Part shown: positions 39,961 through 51,160 of the stretch, one piece after another
How the letters are laid out: each line of letters opens with the position of its first letter
Numbering within the stretch: position 1 is the first letter of the stretch
NCBI RefSeq assembly: GCF_943734655.1
Contig: NC_071354.1
Location: forward strand, 137,192,642-137,256,641
Source of the DNA: Sabethes cyaneus
Lineage: Eukaryota > Arthropoda > Insecta > Diptera > Culicidae
Reading direction: 5' to 3'
DNA: 64,000 nt
Notes under the pieces: generated by a model
What the model was told of the DNA's origin: nothing
Databases searched by the model: none
Seen by the model: only the letters and a program-made list of their open reading frames with translations
Made by a program: the position numbers and the translations under genes

Positions 39961-40258
39961 AGAAGACAACTTAGGGAGTGGGGTTTGGTATCCCGACCCC
40001 CCTACTGGGGCGTGAGGATCCAGACCCACTAAAACCCTACTCGAGTCTCCAGCCTCAATCCCCCCTGGAACCACCTTATCGGTATTACTTCAGGGAGGGG
40101 CTATTGTGCTTAACGCACACTCTTAGATAACTACTGGACTATGGTACTTAGGCTGTTTATTCGCCGTTGATCGGCTTTCCAGCGGTTTTGTAGCTCAAGT
40201 ACGATCTGGGTAGCAGCCGCATTGACCGCACCCTAGACGTCCGAGCTAAAACACATCC
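39961..40258 (-). mobile_element. R1-like LINE 3' end, second copy
   Basis: Minus strand. 40240-40140 encodes NAAATQIVLELQNRWKADQ, aligned with the C-terminus of the larger R1-like element (VDRAATAVITELQRLERLQ). The 3' UTR below it shares GGAACCACC/TTACTTCAGGGAGGGG with the UTR at 40385-40430. It abuts the T tract that ends the next element, so the larger element inserted next to or into it. Confidence 0.75.
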
Positions 40259-42760
40259 TTTTTTTTTGTATTGTTTATGCAGGGAGAAAATCTTCATAGA
40301 CAGCACCTTCGCGGTACCGAATAGGATTCACATGGTGCCAACATGCGCCTACCTACTAAAAACTATCCTGCTGCCCGTTCCTGAACCCCTCCCGGAACTA
40401 CCGTTAGGTTTTACTTCAGGAGGGAGGACGTGCCGAAGCACTCCGACTTGTCCGTTGCGTGTGTGGGTTCACACAACACCCTTGCCCTTGCATACCGCCA
40501 CTACCCTTCACCTAGGGCCTGGGCTGCCCAATCAGCCCATTACTGACCCTAGCAAGCTATGTCAGGCCCTGTCGTTGCAACCGTTCTAGCCGTTGCAACT
40601 CCGTTATCACCGCCGTTGCCGCCCTATCGACGGCACCCCATGCGCGCTGCTCAGCGCACATTCTCTGCACAATGTTGTCGGCGTTGGTGTCTTCCCCAAC
40701 GACCGCAAGCATCACCCGCCGAGTGGACGTAAACCGCGGGCAGTGAAAAATCACATGCTCCGCCGTTTCCTCGGCTACCGTGCAAACGGGGCAAAAGGGT
40801 GAATCTACCCGCCCGCGTGTATGTAGATACTTCTTGAAGCATCCATGACCCGACAGAAACTGGGTAAGGAAAAAGTTTACCTCACCATGACCTCTGCCGA
40901 TCCAGGACGATATGTTCTGGATCAGCCTATGGGTCCACCTACCATGGTCGGTGCGATCCCATTCCGCCTGCCAACGCCTAATAGAGTCCAGCCTAACTCT
41001 GTCCCTAGCGCCCCTGACGTTCCTCTGACTATGGCACTCGATATCCTCACCTAGGAGTATGCATATTGGAATCATGGCTGCAATAACCCCAATCGCATCC
41101 AACGATATGGTACGGTAGCCGCACGCAACGCGCAATGCTAACAGCCTGAACACCTTGTTCAGACATGCCTGACTGCGCTTACTCTCCAAAGCCGGAGCCC
41201 ACGCCGGTGCACCGTATCGTAGCACCGACATGGTAACGCTGGCCATCAGGCGTCTCTTACTGCTGCTAGGACCGTAGCCGTTCGGCATGATCTTAGACAG
41301 CGCAGTGACCGCCGTTGACGCTTTACCACAAGCATAATCCACATGGCTGGTGAAGTTCAGCCTGTTGTCTGTCATGACACCCAGGTACTTCACACTTCGT
41401 TTGGAGACAATCACCTGTCCCCCCACGATTACTTTTGCCTCTAGGGCCGACTTTCGGTTGCTGACCATCACAGCTTCCGTCTTATGGTGGGCCAATCGCA
41501 GATTGACGCCCGCCATCCAACCCTCTATTATGCTTATGGCGTCTGATGCCAGCATTTCCACCTCCTCCAGAAACTCGCCTACCACTGTAAGGACGATATC
41601 ATCGGCGAAGCCAGTGATATCGACCCCAGTGGGTAGTTCGAGCCTCAGCACCCCATCGTACATGGCATTCCAAAGCGTGGGGCCGAGAATCGAACCCTGT
41701 GGAACACCCGCTGTCACTCTGTACCTCTTCGCCCCGTCCGCCGTGTCGTACACTAGCGTCCGGTTATCGAAGTAACTCTTAAGCAACCTGCATAGATGAT
41801 CCGGTACCCTCATCCTATGCAGCGCTAACGCAATTGCACCCCAGTTAGCGCTGTTAAAGGCGTTTTTGACATCGATTGTGACTATGGCACAATACCTGTC
41901 GCCTCGCCTTTTCCGTTTCATAGGCTTCTCGGCCCTCTCCACTACGGACTTTATGGCATCTACAGTGGACTTCCCCTTACGGAAGCCAAACTGCGTGTTT
42001 GCCAGTCCGACATCACTTTCCGTCACAGGCGTTAGCCTGTTTAGGATTACCCGCTCTAGCAATTTGCCTAGCGTGTCCAGTAGGCAAATTGGCCTGTACG
42101 ACGAGAGATCACCAGGCGGTTTCCCCGGCTTTGGCAGCAGTACCAATCTTTGGACTTTCCATTTGTCTGTAAATTCGCATACCTCTAGGCAACTCTGAAG
42201 CGTCTCTCTAAACATATCGGGATATGCTTGGATCGCCGCTTTGAGTGCCTCGTTCGGAATCCCGTCAGGACCGGGCGCTTTCTTCGTTTTTAGACCCCTG
42301 GCAATTACGATGAGTTCCTCATTCGTGACCGGAATGAGGACATCATTCGATTGACCGTACGGGGTCGGAGGCCACCAAACTGGATCGTGTTGCGGAAAGA
42401 GCCCTTCCACGATGACTTTCAGCTTTTGGGGGCAGGTTTCCTGCGGCGCAGATGTACCCTTCATCTTTTTCATTACCACCTGGTATGCACCTCCCCAGGG
42501 GTTTGAATCCGCATCGCGACATAGCTCCTGGAAACAGGATTTCTTGCTACGCCTAACCTCCTTCTTAAGCGCCGACCTTGCCGCTCTAAGATCAACTCCC
42601 CGAGCTTCAGCATCTGCATCGGTCCGGGCCCTCTGCGCTAGCCTTCTCGCTCTGTGGCACCTGGAACGGAGCTGGGCAATGGTATCACTCCACCAGTATA
42701 CCGAGCGACGACCGTTCATTGGCTGCCCCGTCCTAGGCATAGTGGTATCACATGCCCGTA
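40259..42760 (-). mobile_element. R1-like LINE, 5' truncated
   Basis: ORF2 C-terminal two thirds on the minus strand (see 40557-42740), a 3' UTR of about 290 bp, and a short A tail on the minus strand (T9 at 40259-40267). The endonuclease is missing, a typical 5' truncation. Base composition is more GC-rich than surroundings, and the frame is fully open, so the insertion is young. Confidence 0.88.
40557..42740 (-). CDS. R1-like ORF2 fragment: reverse transcriptase and C-terminal zinc finger
   Basis: 727 uninterrupted codons. A basic N-terminal linker (RSRCHRARRLAQRARTDADA) and DSNPWGGAYQVVMKKMKG lead into the RT: TKKAPGPDGIPNEALKAAI, YRPICLLDTLGKLLERVIL, TQFGFRKGKSTVDAIKSVV, VTIDVKNAFNSANW, VTAGVPQGSILGPTLWNAMY and the catalytic GFADDIVLTVVG. 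The thumb VKYLGVMTDNRLNFTSHVDY follows. The C-terminus has the CCHC-type finger CPVCTVAEETAEHVIFHCP. The PWGxAYxxVxK block and this finger point to the R1 clade or a close relative. As the N-terminal endonuclease is lost, it is a dead copy despite the open frame; the ATG at 42740 is not a native start. Confidence 0.92.
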   Translation of the reverse strand: MPRTGQPMNGRRSVYWWSDTIAQLRSRCHRARRLAQRARTDADAEARGVDLRAARSALKKEVRRSKKSCFQELCRDADSNPWGGAYQVVMKKMKGTSAPQETCPQKLKVIVEGLFPQHDPVWWPPTPYGQSNDVLIPVTNEELIVIARGLKTKKAPGPDGIPNEALKAAIQAYPDMFRETLQSCLEVCEFTDKWKVQRLVLLPKPGKPPGDLSSYRPICLLDTLGKLLERVILNRLTPVTESDVGLANTQFGFRKGKSTVDAIKSVVERAEKPMKRKRRGDRYCAIVTIDVKNAFNSANWGAIALALHRMRVPDHLCRLLKSYFDNRTLVYDTADGAKRYRVTAGVPQGSILGPTLWNAMYDGVLRLELPTGVDITGFADDIVLTVVGEFLEEVEMLASDAISIIEGWMAGVNLRLAHHKTEAVMVSNRKSALEAKVIVGGQVIVSKRSVKYLGVMTDNRLNFTSHVDYACGKASTAVTALSKIMPNGYGPSSSKRRLMASVTMSVLRYGAPAWAPALESKRSQACLNKVFRLLALRVACGYRTISLDAIGVIAAMIPICILLGEDIECHSQRNVRGARDRVRLDSIRRWQAEWDRTDHGRWTHRLIQNISSWIGRGHGEVNFFLTQFLSGHGCFKKYLHTRGRVDSPFCPVCTVAEETAEHVIFHCPRFTSTRRVMLAVVGEDTNADNIVQRMCAEQRAWGAVDRAATAVITELQRLERLQRQGLT

Positions 42761-42930
42761 CTAGGAATAAATTTCATCAATCATTTTTAAATATCGAAGT
42801 GTACCGTTTAGGTTTAGGTAAGTAGCCAAAATTTGTATAGCAGTCAGTACTTTTGATTCATGATTATGAGAAAAAATAGCAACTAAATGAATCTGTAGAA
42901 TGAACCGAAAATAGGGGTGTTGCAAGTTAC

Positions 42931-44343
42931 CCAGTGAACGGGGTTACTTGCAACACTTTTCTGATTTTACGTTTCTCATGATATTTAATTTGATTTCAAA
43001 CCGCGAATGACTATTTTTAGATATTTTGTGTGTGTTTGCGCTAAAACAAGAGATACAGGAGGTATTTTTGGCGTCTCAATTTCGTCTATCGCTTTTTTAA
43101 GGAAATTCGGTGAAAATGCGGCATGTAGGAGAACTCAGAATTGCCGTTTCAAGGCACGCGGAATTTTTCACAATTTTATTTTTTCTGGAGATGGCAGTAG
43201 TGAAAATAACAACGTACAGATGAAAACTTACTTTGTACATACTGTATACAGGCCGAACTCGATTAGCCGGGGATTCGATTAACCGGGGATTTAATTATCC
43301 GGGGATTCGATTATCCGGGTTTTTAGACTCGATTATCCGGGTGAAAAAAAAAAATTTTTTTATTCGATGAATTATTTTAAACCTTAATGTTATAGTTTTC
43401 ATGCTACATGATGATTCTTACATGACAAATCCCTAAAGCTACAAAATTCCTTTCTTCTATCCCTTTTATCGGCGAACAAAACAAAAATAAATCCAGTGAT
43501 AATGAAATCAATTTTTTTACTTAAAAATCATCATCATCATCATAGTCATCATCATCATCATTATCGTAATCATTGATAAAAAAATATTGCAAAAAAGGTA
43601 TCTGATGACTTTAGGGGAGATTGATCAATAATAAAAAAAGTCCTTTATAACACCTAAATATTGAAAATCATAACACACAAAAGATAATTTTGTTCCAAAA
43701 ACAAATCATCAGTGGAAAAAATCGTAAGAAAGGAATTTTCTGACTTTTCGGAAGATAGATCAATAATAAATAAAACATTCATTATACCTAAAAGTCAAAA
43801 AACTTGACATACCAAAAAAAAATTTGTTCCAAAAACAATGATTCGATTATCCGGGTGATTCGATTATCCGGGCTGAAAATAAAAATCAACACCCGGATAA
43901 TCGAGTCCGGGCTGTATTATGATAATGATTTATTTTACAATTGCTGCAAGCCGCATCATATTAGAAATAACAACACGAATTCATCGTTTCTTCTTCAAGT
44001 TCAAACATAAACAAAGCTCAATGTTGCTATTTGTTAGCTTATATGATGCACTAATTGTGTACAAGAACTAAACGTTAAAAAATAATTTCATGTCAATGAA
44101 CTGACGCAACTTTGCACATTCATTTTTCCTACTCTGAAAGTGAAATTACTTTCCAATCGTATGAAAACAGGCAAAACAATGATATAATGGATTAAACTTA
44201 ACTAAACAATAGGTAAACATCCGTTCTTTAAAACGGCATTGGCTACAAATGGTTATGTTAACAAACAAATGTGTTAGAGCTGTCAAAAGCGCGATGCGCA
44301 GAAGTATTGCAGGTAACCCCTGTGTTGCAAGTATTCCCGGATG
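42931..44343. mobile_element. TA-flanked element with ACTTGCAACAC ends, host of a nested pogo-like element
   Basis: Left end near 42931 (CCAGTGAACGGGGTTACTTG, CAACAC) and right end near 44343 (complement of CCGTCATCCGGGAATACTTG, CAACAC) form imperfect inverted repeats, both beside TA. The words GTTGCAAG and GTTACCC recur at both ends, including a hairpin at 42915-42957. The 43249-43914 element lies inside. No transposase recognised. Confidence 0.6.
43249..43914. mobile_element. pogo-like element, GATTATCCGGG family
   Basis: Ends CAGGCCGAACTCGATTAGCC and GGATAATCGAGTCCGGGCTG, flanked by TA (43247-43248, 43915-43916). TCGATTATCCGGG or a close variant is iterated four to five times at the left end and three times at the right. 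A (CAT)n stretch lies near 43530-43570. 666 bp, no coding region. Confidence 0.88.
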
Positions 44344-44949
44344 ACGGTATCGTATAAACGACGGTGCCAAAAATTTCAATGATTTTTAAGTAGAAACACA
44401 TAACTTGCTGGTTATTATCTATCCCTGGTAGAAAAAGATACTGATGAGATGTTTTAAAGAAAAATATTTCAAACTGGGAATAATGTCATAGGACATAGAA
44501 AACTTCACTGACACACTTTGCCCCGTCCTACCCTACTATAACAAAGGTAAAAAGAAAGAAAGATGCTCTCTAGAAAACAGTTACTTGCTGGTGGTACGTG
44601 CCTGGAACCGAGAAAGGATTCTAATGATGATTTTGAAACTTTAGGTCAATACCTACATTGTTACGTAGCGGTTTTTGAAAATTTGAAAAATTGACAAAAT
44701 AGCTGTAATTTTTCTAAAAATCACGTGTTTTTATCAAAAATCGCCAATTGAGGGCTCATAAAAAATTGAAAAATTGAGATATTGGAAAACGGTTACGTAA
44801 TACTTTACACTGTGACACATATATATTGGAACAAAAATCATTTTGTGCTTGCAGCGGCATATACAATTAATACAAACAAACTATGACCATGTGTGTGTGG
44901 CATCATGACTTAAGTCTTACTTGATGTTTCATTTTCGTATTGTGTCTCG
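44344..44949. other. Non-coding; MITE end only
   Basis: No gene. TTTGCCCCGTCCTACCCTAC beside TA (about 44517-44538) looks like one end of a further MITE, but no partner end was found. Confidence 0.4.
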
Positions 44950-45605
44950 TTCGGTGTGCACGTACCAGAGTCTGAGTTACGGTCGTTGATAATAAATAAA
45001 TTGTTGAACGGTGCTACATGCGGTACTATTATCCGTGACCTTAAACATCACGGTATAAAAAGAGGATTTGAATACTATAAACTAAAAAGATTTTTCGAGA
45101 CGGGATCTGTTGAAAACTGTAAAAACCGGAAGAAAACGAAGTGTTAGAACTGCAGATGTCAAAAAGGTTGTTTGTGAATGAATTCATCGCAGTTGCGACC
45201 GGTCCGCACGAAAAATGGCAGTTCAGTTGAATATCGAAAGGAAAATCTTCGTCGAATTTTGAAAATGGATCTGGATATGAAAGCATTCAAAAAAGGTAAA
45301 ATCCATGGATTAACGGAAGCAACAAAGCAAAAACGGCAGGAAAGATGCATATTGCTGCTCAGTCGGCACGGTGTTTCAGAAGTGATCTATTCTGATGAGA
45401 AGTTGTTTGTTCTTCAAAAATCGCAAAATGCTCAAAATGGTTGTGGTCGGTTTCGATCATGGACGTTCCAAAGCACAAACGGAATGTACCACGATACCAA
45501 AATTCATCAACGGTCATGGTATGGGGAGGCATTTCAAAGAAAGGGAAACTTTCTCTTGTATTTATTGACAAGGGTCTGAAAGTTAATGAGGGATTCCATG
45601 CTAAA
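44950..45605 (+). pseudogene. mariner/Tc1-type transposase, N-terminal two thirds
   Basis: Plus strand, in pieces. HTH region ELRSLIINKLLNGATCGTII and RDLKHHGIKRGFEYYKLKRF (44970-45100), a frame change near 45145, then NLRRILKMDLDMKAFKKGKI and HGLTEATKQKRQERC (45238-45345). The first catalytic Asp lies in VIYSDEKLFVL (45385-45415), followed by a frame change and a VWGG-like stretch. The remainder is cut off at about 45605 by unrelated AT-rich repeat sequence. Role in the intact family: cut-and-paste transposition at TA. Inactive. Confidence 0.78.
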
Positions 45606-46201
45606 TGACGAAAAAATAACATATTTTTTATTTGTCATTTTTGATTTAGCTGAAACTTTGCATAGATGTTCTCTTCAAAAAAAGATGTCATTTTATCATA
45701 TCAGTTATTTTTTTAGGATCCCGATTGCTTTTTCATAAGGACCTAACCAAAAATGGTACTAATGAATTAAACATTTTATGTTGGAAAAACGGTTTGTTTA
45801 ATCGAAATAATGTCTTCAGCAAAGTTGTAGATAATAAATTTGCCCTTCTATAAAAAATATGTGCACCGTAAAAAGAATTTTTTGGTTGGTAAAAAAGAAA
45901 ATAAAACTAAAAGGTTAAATATCTAAAAGAGCGCATTTTTTAAAATTTTTCTTATTTGACAGTTTATAGTTAACAATATATCAGTTACAGTTTCATGACT
46001 GGCTAGTTAAGGGCAAATAAGTTATAGTATTTTGAAAATTTCACGTTTTTTTTATTTTCACCAAAAACAATTTTTTACAGTGCAGAACTTTTTTAAAAGA
46101 TGCGAATTATAATACTGTACAACATTACTGAAGATATCGTATCAGTTCCATAAGCCGTTTTAGTAATAAATCCCGAAAAAGGCGGTTAATGGTGCTGTAC
46201 A
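45606..46201. other. AT-rich repeat-like sequence
   Basis: No gene. Starts CTAAATGACGAAAAAATAAC, a phrase partly shared with 60400. Contains phrases typical of long non-autonomous elements but no ends could be fixed. Confidence 0.4.
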
Positions 46202-46334
46202 CCCACCGCGATTTCTCGTTTGTCTATTAAACAATAATGTTGAAATTTGGTATTTGATTAGCTTATACTAGGCGCTAGCAATATACCAAACTTCAAATTT
46301 ATTGTTTAACGGGCAACTGAGAAATTGCGGTGGG
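46202..46334. mobile_element. Foldback MITE, about 55 bp arms
   Basis: Arms CCCACCGCGATTTCTCG...(46202 on) and GAGAAATTGCGGTGGG (to 46334) pair over about 55 bp with a few mismatches around a GCGCTAGC-containing loop. Confidence 0.75.
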
Positions 46335-47862
46335 CGTAAAGCACTACCCAACTTCGCAGCTTCCCGAGGCCTGGTGATCCGAAGCACCTTTTTCCCGCGC
46401 AAGGATATCCACAAAGCCACCTGGAGATCACCTGACCAACGTACAATGAACAAAATTGACCACGTTCTCATAGAGCGTCGGTTTTTCTCTAACATCACGA
46501 ACGTACGCTCCCGTCGGGGTGCGGATATTGAATCTGACCATTACCTAGTAGCAGTACATGTGCGCTCAAAGCTGTCCACCGTATACCGGACACGTCAAAG
46601 CCGCACTCCTCGGCTGAACATCAGGCAGGTAGACAACCCACAAGCTGCCGAGAACTGCGCACGAGTACTGAGTGAGGCACTGCCTTCTTCAGAGAAGTTG
46701 GGTGCTTCATACCTCGAAGACGGTTGGCGCAGAATACGCTCGGCCATTGGAGAGGCCGCTACGGCACTAAGCCTCGGAGTACACAAAATGATTGGTTTGA
46801 TAGGGAATGCCAACAAGTATTACCACTAGAGAGAACCTGGCCAAATACCGACTAGCTAGGAACCAGTTGACCACGATCCTGAAGAGGTAAAAGCGCCAAA
46901 AGGAGGACAGAGATCGTGAAGAATTAGAGCAACTATTCCGAGCCAAGCGCAAGTTTTATGAAAAGGTGAACCAAACTCGGAAGGGCTACACACCGAAACC
47001 TGACATGTGTAGGGACGAGGAAGGGAACCTAATTACAAATGAGCGCGAGGTGGTCGACAGATGGAAGCAGTTCTTCGATGTACATCTCAATGGCGAAGTC
47101 GCAGCAGGAGGCGGAACGGAAATTAACCGAGGAGCGCCCATGGAAGATAATAATGTCCTAGTACCGGATCTCCAAGAAGTCAAACGAGAAATCGGGCTGC
47201 TGAAGACCAATAAAGCCGCTGGGAAGGACCGCCTACCGGCAGAGCTTTATAAACATGGCGGAGATTTGGGAGGAGGAAAAGCTACCGGAGGAATGGATGG
47301 AAGGAGTGGTTTGTCCCATCTACAAAAAGGGTGATCGGCTAGACTGCTGCAACTATCGTGGTATTACGCTGGTAAACGCCGCCTACAAGGTACTCTCCCA
47401 GATCCTGCTACGCAGGTTGTCACCGATAGCACAAGGTTTCGTAGGGAATTATCATGCGGGTTTCATGGGGGCTCGCGTAACTACGGACCAAATTTTTACT
47501 ATCCGACAGATCTTGCAGAAATCACATCGCATCACATCTTTATTGATTTCAAAGCAGCATACTATACAGCCGATCGCGACAAGCTATGGCAGATAATGCA
47601 CGAACACGGTTTTCCGAACAAACTGACGCGAGATCAGAGCTACATTGGATCATGTGATGTGTTTTGTACGCATCTCTGGGACACTCTCGAGTCCCTTCGA
47701 GACGCGACGAGGGTTGAGACAAGGTGACGGTTTATCCTGCATGCTTTTCAACATCGCTCTTGAGAGGGTGATCTGAAGAGCGGGCATCGAAACGAGAGGC
47801 ACGATTTTTGCCAAGGTTAGCCAACTTCTATGCTTTGCAGATGACTTCGATATCATATATTA
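46335..47862 (+). mobile_element. RTE-type LINE fragment (endonuclease to catalytic RT box)
   Basis: Plus strand. Endonuclease end: NKIDHVLIERRFFSNITNV and GADIESDHYLVAVHVRSKL (46445-46570). Then RWKQFFDVHLNGE, LLKTNKAAGKDRLPAELY (47060-47250), after a frame change VVCPIYKKGDRLDCCNYRG and VTTDQIFTIRQILQKS (47300-47525), IDFKAAYYTADRDKLWQIM (about 47545) and the catalytic CFADDFDII (47829-47857). The sequence stops right there. Both ends are missing, which is unusual for a LINE whose 3' end is normally kept. Frameshifts make it inactive. Confidence 0.85.
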
Positions 47863-48103
47863 ATAGTGGAATTTAATCGGATAAAGGTTTTTTTTTAAAT
47901 TTCATGTTTCATATACTACTAAGACGCTGCAAAAACTTCAGACAATTGACATGTTTCTCCTTTTATTGTATTTCAATGCAAATTTCAAAATTGCAAATCG
48001 TAAACACCAACACATACATATATTGATATATACACACACATTCATACATACATCCATACACGCGTACATGCGTACATACCCACATACATCATACATAATT
48101 GAA
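47863..48103. other. Non-coding with (ACAT)-like simple repeat
   Basis: Degenerate CATA/ACAC repeats at about 48005-48095, otherwise nothing recognised. Confidence 0.55.
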
Positions 48104-48105
48104 TA

Positions 48106-48308
48106 CCGTTAATGCGGGTAATTCCGATCAGCTCCTAATTCCGATCACTTAACTAAAGTAGTCGATTTTTAGAAGATGGAATCAAAATCCATAGTTTACG
48201 GGAAGCCTCATGATCAAAGCTTGTCGAAGAACTATAAATTTTAATTCAATTTTTCAAAAATCGGCTACTTTAGTTAAGTGATCTGATCGGAATTACCTGC
48301 GTTCACGG
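48106..48308. mobile_element. 203 bp TA-flanked MITE, TAATTCCGATCA family
   Basis: Ends CCGTTAATGCGGGTAATTCC and GGAATTACCTGCGTTCACGG, TA on both sides (48104-48105, 48309-48310). TAATTCCGATCA is repeated at the left end and once at the right, next to a shared ACTTAACTAAAGTAG block. Confidence 0.88.
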
Positions 48309-48594
48309 TACAATCGACGTTTGATTGATATATTTTGATTTTACACGTTTTAACGGTTTAATATACGGTGCTTAAGTGTTAAAGTTTGAATAACTTTTGA
48401 ATGGATCGTCCGATTTTTAATAACTCGGTTTCGTTTGATAGATCTCAACAGTAATTTTCAAATAATAAATTGTAGGATATGTCTCATTGAATTAATACTT
48501 ATACGTTACAAAAATATGTTTTAAATACTTTTTCCACATTTCTTCATATAACTTTCAAACCACATACCCAATCATCATGAAATTTAGAAATTAA

Positions 48595-49605
48595 CCCATT
48601 TCCTCCCAGCGTTGCGAAATCGCAACGCACTTTCATTCGATTCTAGAGAAGGCTCGGTTTAAGATATCAACTTGGACCCTAAGAAACAAAGAAAGTTTGG
48701 AAAAAAATCTAATCGACCTGTTTTTGCTCAAAGGTCAGATGTTACATGTAACATAATTACAGCTGTGACAAAACAACAGGTTTTGCTATTTTTCAGACAG
48801 TTAAGGAAAAATGCTCATAAAACTCGATTTTACCTCTATTAACGCCTGACCTATCAATCAGTGTTAGTAAAAATCGGTTGCTTGCCAAAAAAACTTTGTT
48901 TCATAATTTTGATTATTTTTGTAATTTTAAGATAGGTTTGAAGCTTTGCGTTGCGAAAACGCAACGCTAAGAAGCAACGATATTCAAAATTTGCAACGGG
49001 AACGTTTGTGTTCGTTCGTTCGCTGCGGTATTTCATTTGATGTCGTTGCTTTTTAGTAAACAAATGAATGTAAATCTTATCTTTCGCTTATTTAAAATAT
49101 CCCGGAAACATTATAAAAGTTTACATAACACAGAATTCGCAGCTTCAAACACTGATGGCAGATGGAGAAGCCGTTGTGATAAGAGCGTAATTAAATTGTT
49201 AAAGTACCTTGGCCTCCGGAATATCTGGAGGAATTGAGTGATGGCAACGACAGTTTCATGGACCCAAATTTAATGTTACAACCTTTCCGGAACGTGTTGG
49301 TAGGCATTTAATCATCTGCGATGACATGCATTTAGTATTCAAACTGCATACTATGCGTCTAGTGCAAAGATGGTCTCCAACCCAAATGTTTCGATATCTA
49401 TCATAAAACATAACATGTAATACTCTAAGTCGTTCATTTAACGACCTTAACGCCCAGCGTTGCGTTTTCGCAACGTAGCGTTGCGGGACACAGGGTCAAA
49501 ATTAAAAATACATGTCAGCGGCTTTTTCTTAGTTGACCTAAAAGAGAATTTTCCTGAAAATTTCAACTTTCTATCCCTGCTGGGAAAAGTGTGGGGCTTA
49601 ATGGG
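48595..49605. mobile_element. piggyBac-like element, TTAA-flanked, copy 1
   Basis: 1,011 bp with ends CCCATT...AATGGG and perfect TTAA on both sides (48591-48594, 49606-49609), the piggyBac target. Three palindromes built on GCGTTGCG and its complement lie at 48609-48628, 48948-48967 and 49457-49475. A short stretch (about 49200-49290) can be read as PPEYLEELSDGNDSFMDPN, reminiscent of acidic piggyBac transposase N-termini, but no catalytic domain exists. Non-autonomous derivative. Confidence 0.85.
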
Positions 49606-49756
49606 TTAAGGTTAAGAACGCCTTTGTTTGGTGCTTAAAAAAACGTAACTGCGTCTCGCCGTCGGAAGCGCCGGTCACTGCGGGCCCCCCCACAGAAACC
49701 ACTTCTATTTAGGTTTAGGTGCCCCAACGTTTGGGCAGGTTGAAGGTCGTGAATAT

Positions 49757-49870
49757 TTTCGGCCGAATATGGCGTTCGGACATTCGTATGTCGGCCTTTT
49801 GTGATTCGGCCGTTAGATATATTATACCATTTGTTATTTCAGCCATTTGTGTTTCGGCCATTCGTAGATA
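49757..49870. repeat. Iterated TTCGGCC motif cluster
   Basis: TTCGGCC or a close variant occurs five times in about 110 bp, alternating between TTTGTG and ATTCGT contexts. Probably the end of a dispersed element; its partner end was not found. Confidence 0.6.
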
Positions 49871-50438
49871 ATCCCTTGAATTCCATCGTAAACATTTGCT
49901 GTTTACGAAGCATAGTTACTGAGTAGAGAGGAACTTTTTATTTATTGCGGTTTTGATGTAATATTTCGTTATACGGGAAATACGATATAAACATAAAGTT
50001 ATTACTCGTTGAAAAATTGAAGAAGCGTTTCACATCACTCAAAAATATCTTTAGTTTACGTAATGTGATTAAATCCCGTCAAGCGCTTAGAGGGGCGAAA
50101 GTGTGATTCGCGTACGGGACAAAAGTGCTGTTCAAGGTCAAGGTAAAAGTGTATAGATTATTACAGTTGTAAGCAGTGTATTACAGATACTAAAAATGCA
50201 GGACCAGTGTTCTGCAGGTGCTCTACATATATTGAAAGAAGCAGAACAGCGTCTATCCATGATTGAAAGAAAATAAAACGATTGCTAAAAGTGCAGTCTG
50301 ACGAATGCTATAATACATCGGCGAAAAGTAAGAAAGGTGAATTTAAAAAAAAAAGAAAAAAGGTTTACATTTATTACAGTCAACAGATAAAGTATAATCC
50401 CAATGACAAAAATTTAATTAATACATATATGAACTAAC
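49871..50438. other. Non-coding stretch
   Basis: Nothing recognised except that 50160-50430 may be 3' UTR of the LINE fragment to its right. Confidence 0.4.
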
Positions 50439-51160
50439 CTAGCAGAAACATCTTTTAAAACAACGCTTATTGTTTTCACGAGACACATTAAAATCAAACA
50501 CTTCATAGCAGCTATTAAAAAACCGGCACATACTAAGCACTAGTTCGCGTAACCCATAGTTAGTTCTTGAGTGCTGTTTGACGTGGATAGCGTGCAAACG
50601 AAGATTACGTCTTCTAGTATTGATATCTAGGCGACTAAGCAATTCAGGACAATCGATATTTCCTTGAAGGAGATCGCCGACGAAACACGCCATAGCCATA
50701 TTGCACCTTCCTTCCAGCGGTTCTAAATTAATCAGCTTGCAACGGCTTTCGTAACTCGGCAGGTCACGTGGGTAACGCCAGCGTAAGTGTTACAGAGCAA
50801 ACCTAATAAATTTCCGCTGAACTGCTTCAATCCGATGAATTGCATTTTGGTAAAAAGTTGACCAAACAATAGCGGAGTATTCCAGCATAGGACGAACAAG
50901 CGAGTAATATAGATATTTTAAGCAATATGCATCCTTGCAGCTTTCAGCAAAAAGCGGAACAGAAATCTTAGTTGCGAGGAAGCCCTGGATACAACGAAAG
51001 AAATGTGGTTCTTGAATGTTAGTTTCGAGTCAAGCAAGACTCCCAAGTCTTTAACAGTTGTTTCGCGCTTTAGATGCGTCTCACGAAGGGCGTAATCGTG
51101 CAGATACATGTTACGTTTGCGACCGAAGGAGATGACCGAGCAATTTGTACAAATAAATTA
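50439..51160 (-). mobile_element. Non-LTR retrotransposon C-terminal fragment (CR1/Jockey-like)
   Basis: Minus strand. The RT thumb region ETTVKDLGVLLDSKLTFKNH and RASSQLRFLFRFL (51100-50920), then a tail containing GNIDCPELLSRLDINTRRRN and RTNYGLRELVLSMCRFFN (50680-50510), the usual last conserved block of these elements. Catalytic part absent. Confidence 0.8.

Noticed and set aside
40557..42740. Host reverse-transcriptase-like gene
   Set aside because: Lacks introns and the endonuclease, has an R1-type finger and a 3' A tail; it is a truncated LINE.
44517..44538. Complete MITE ending GTCCTACCCTAC
   Set aside because: Only one end is visible; no matching inverted end was found nearby.
48595..49605. 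Intact piggyBac transposase
   Set aside because: Only a short acidic stretch can be read; no DDD catalytic domain in any frame.
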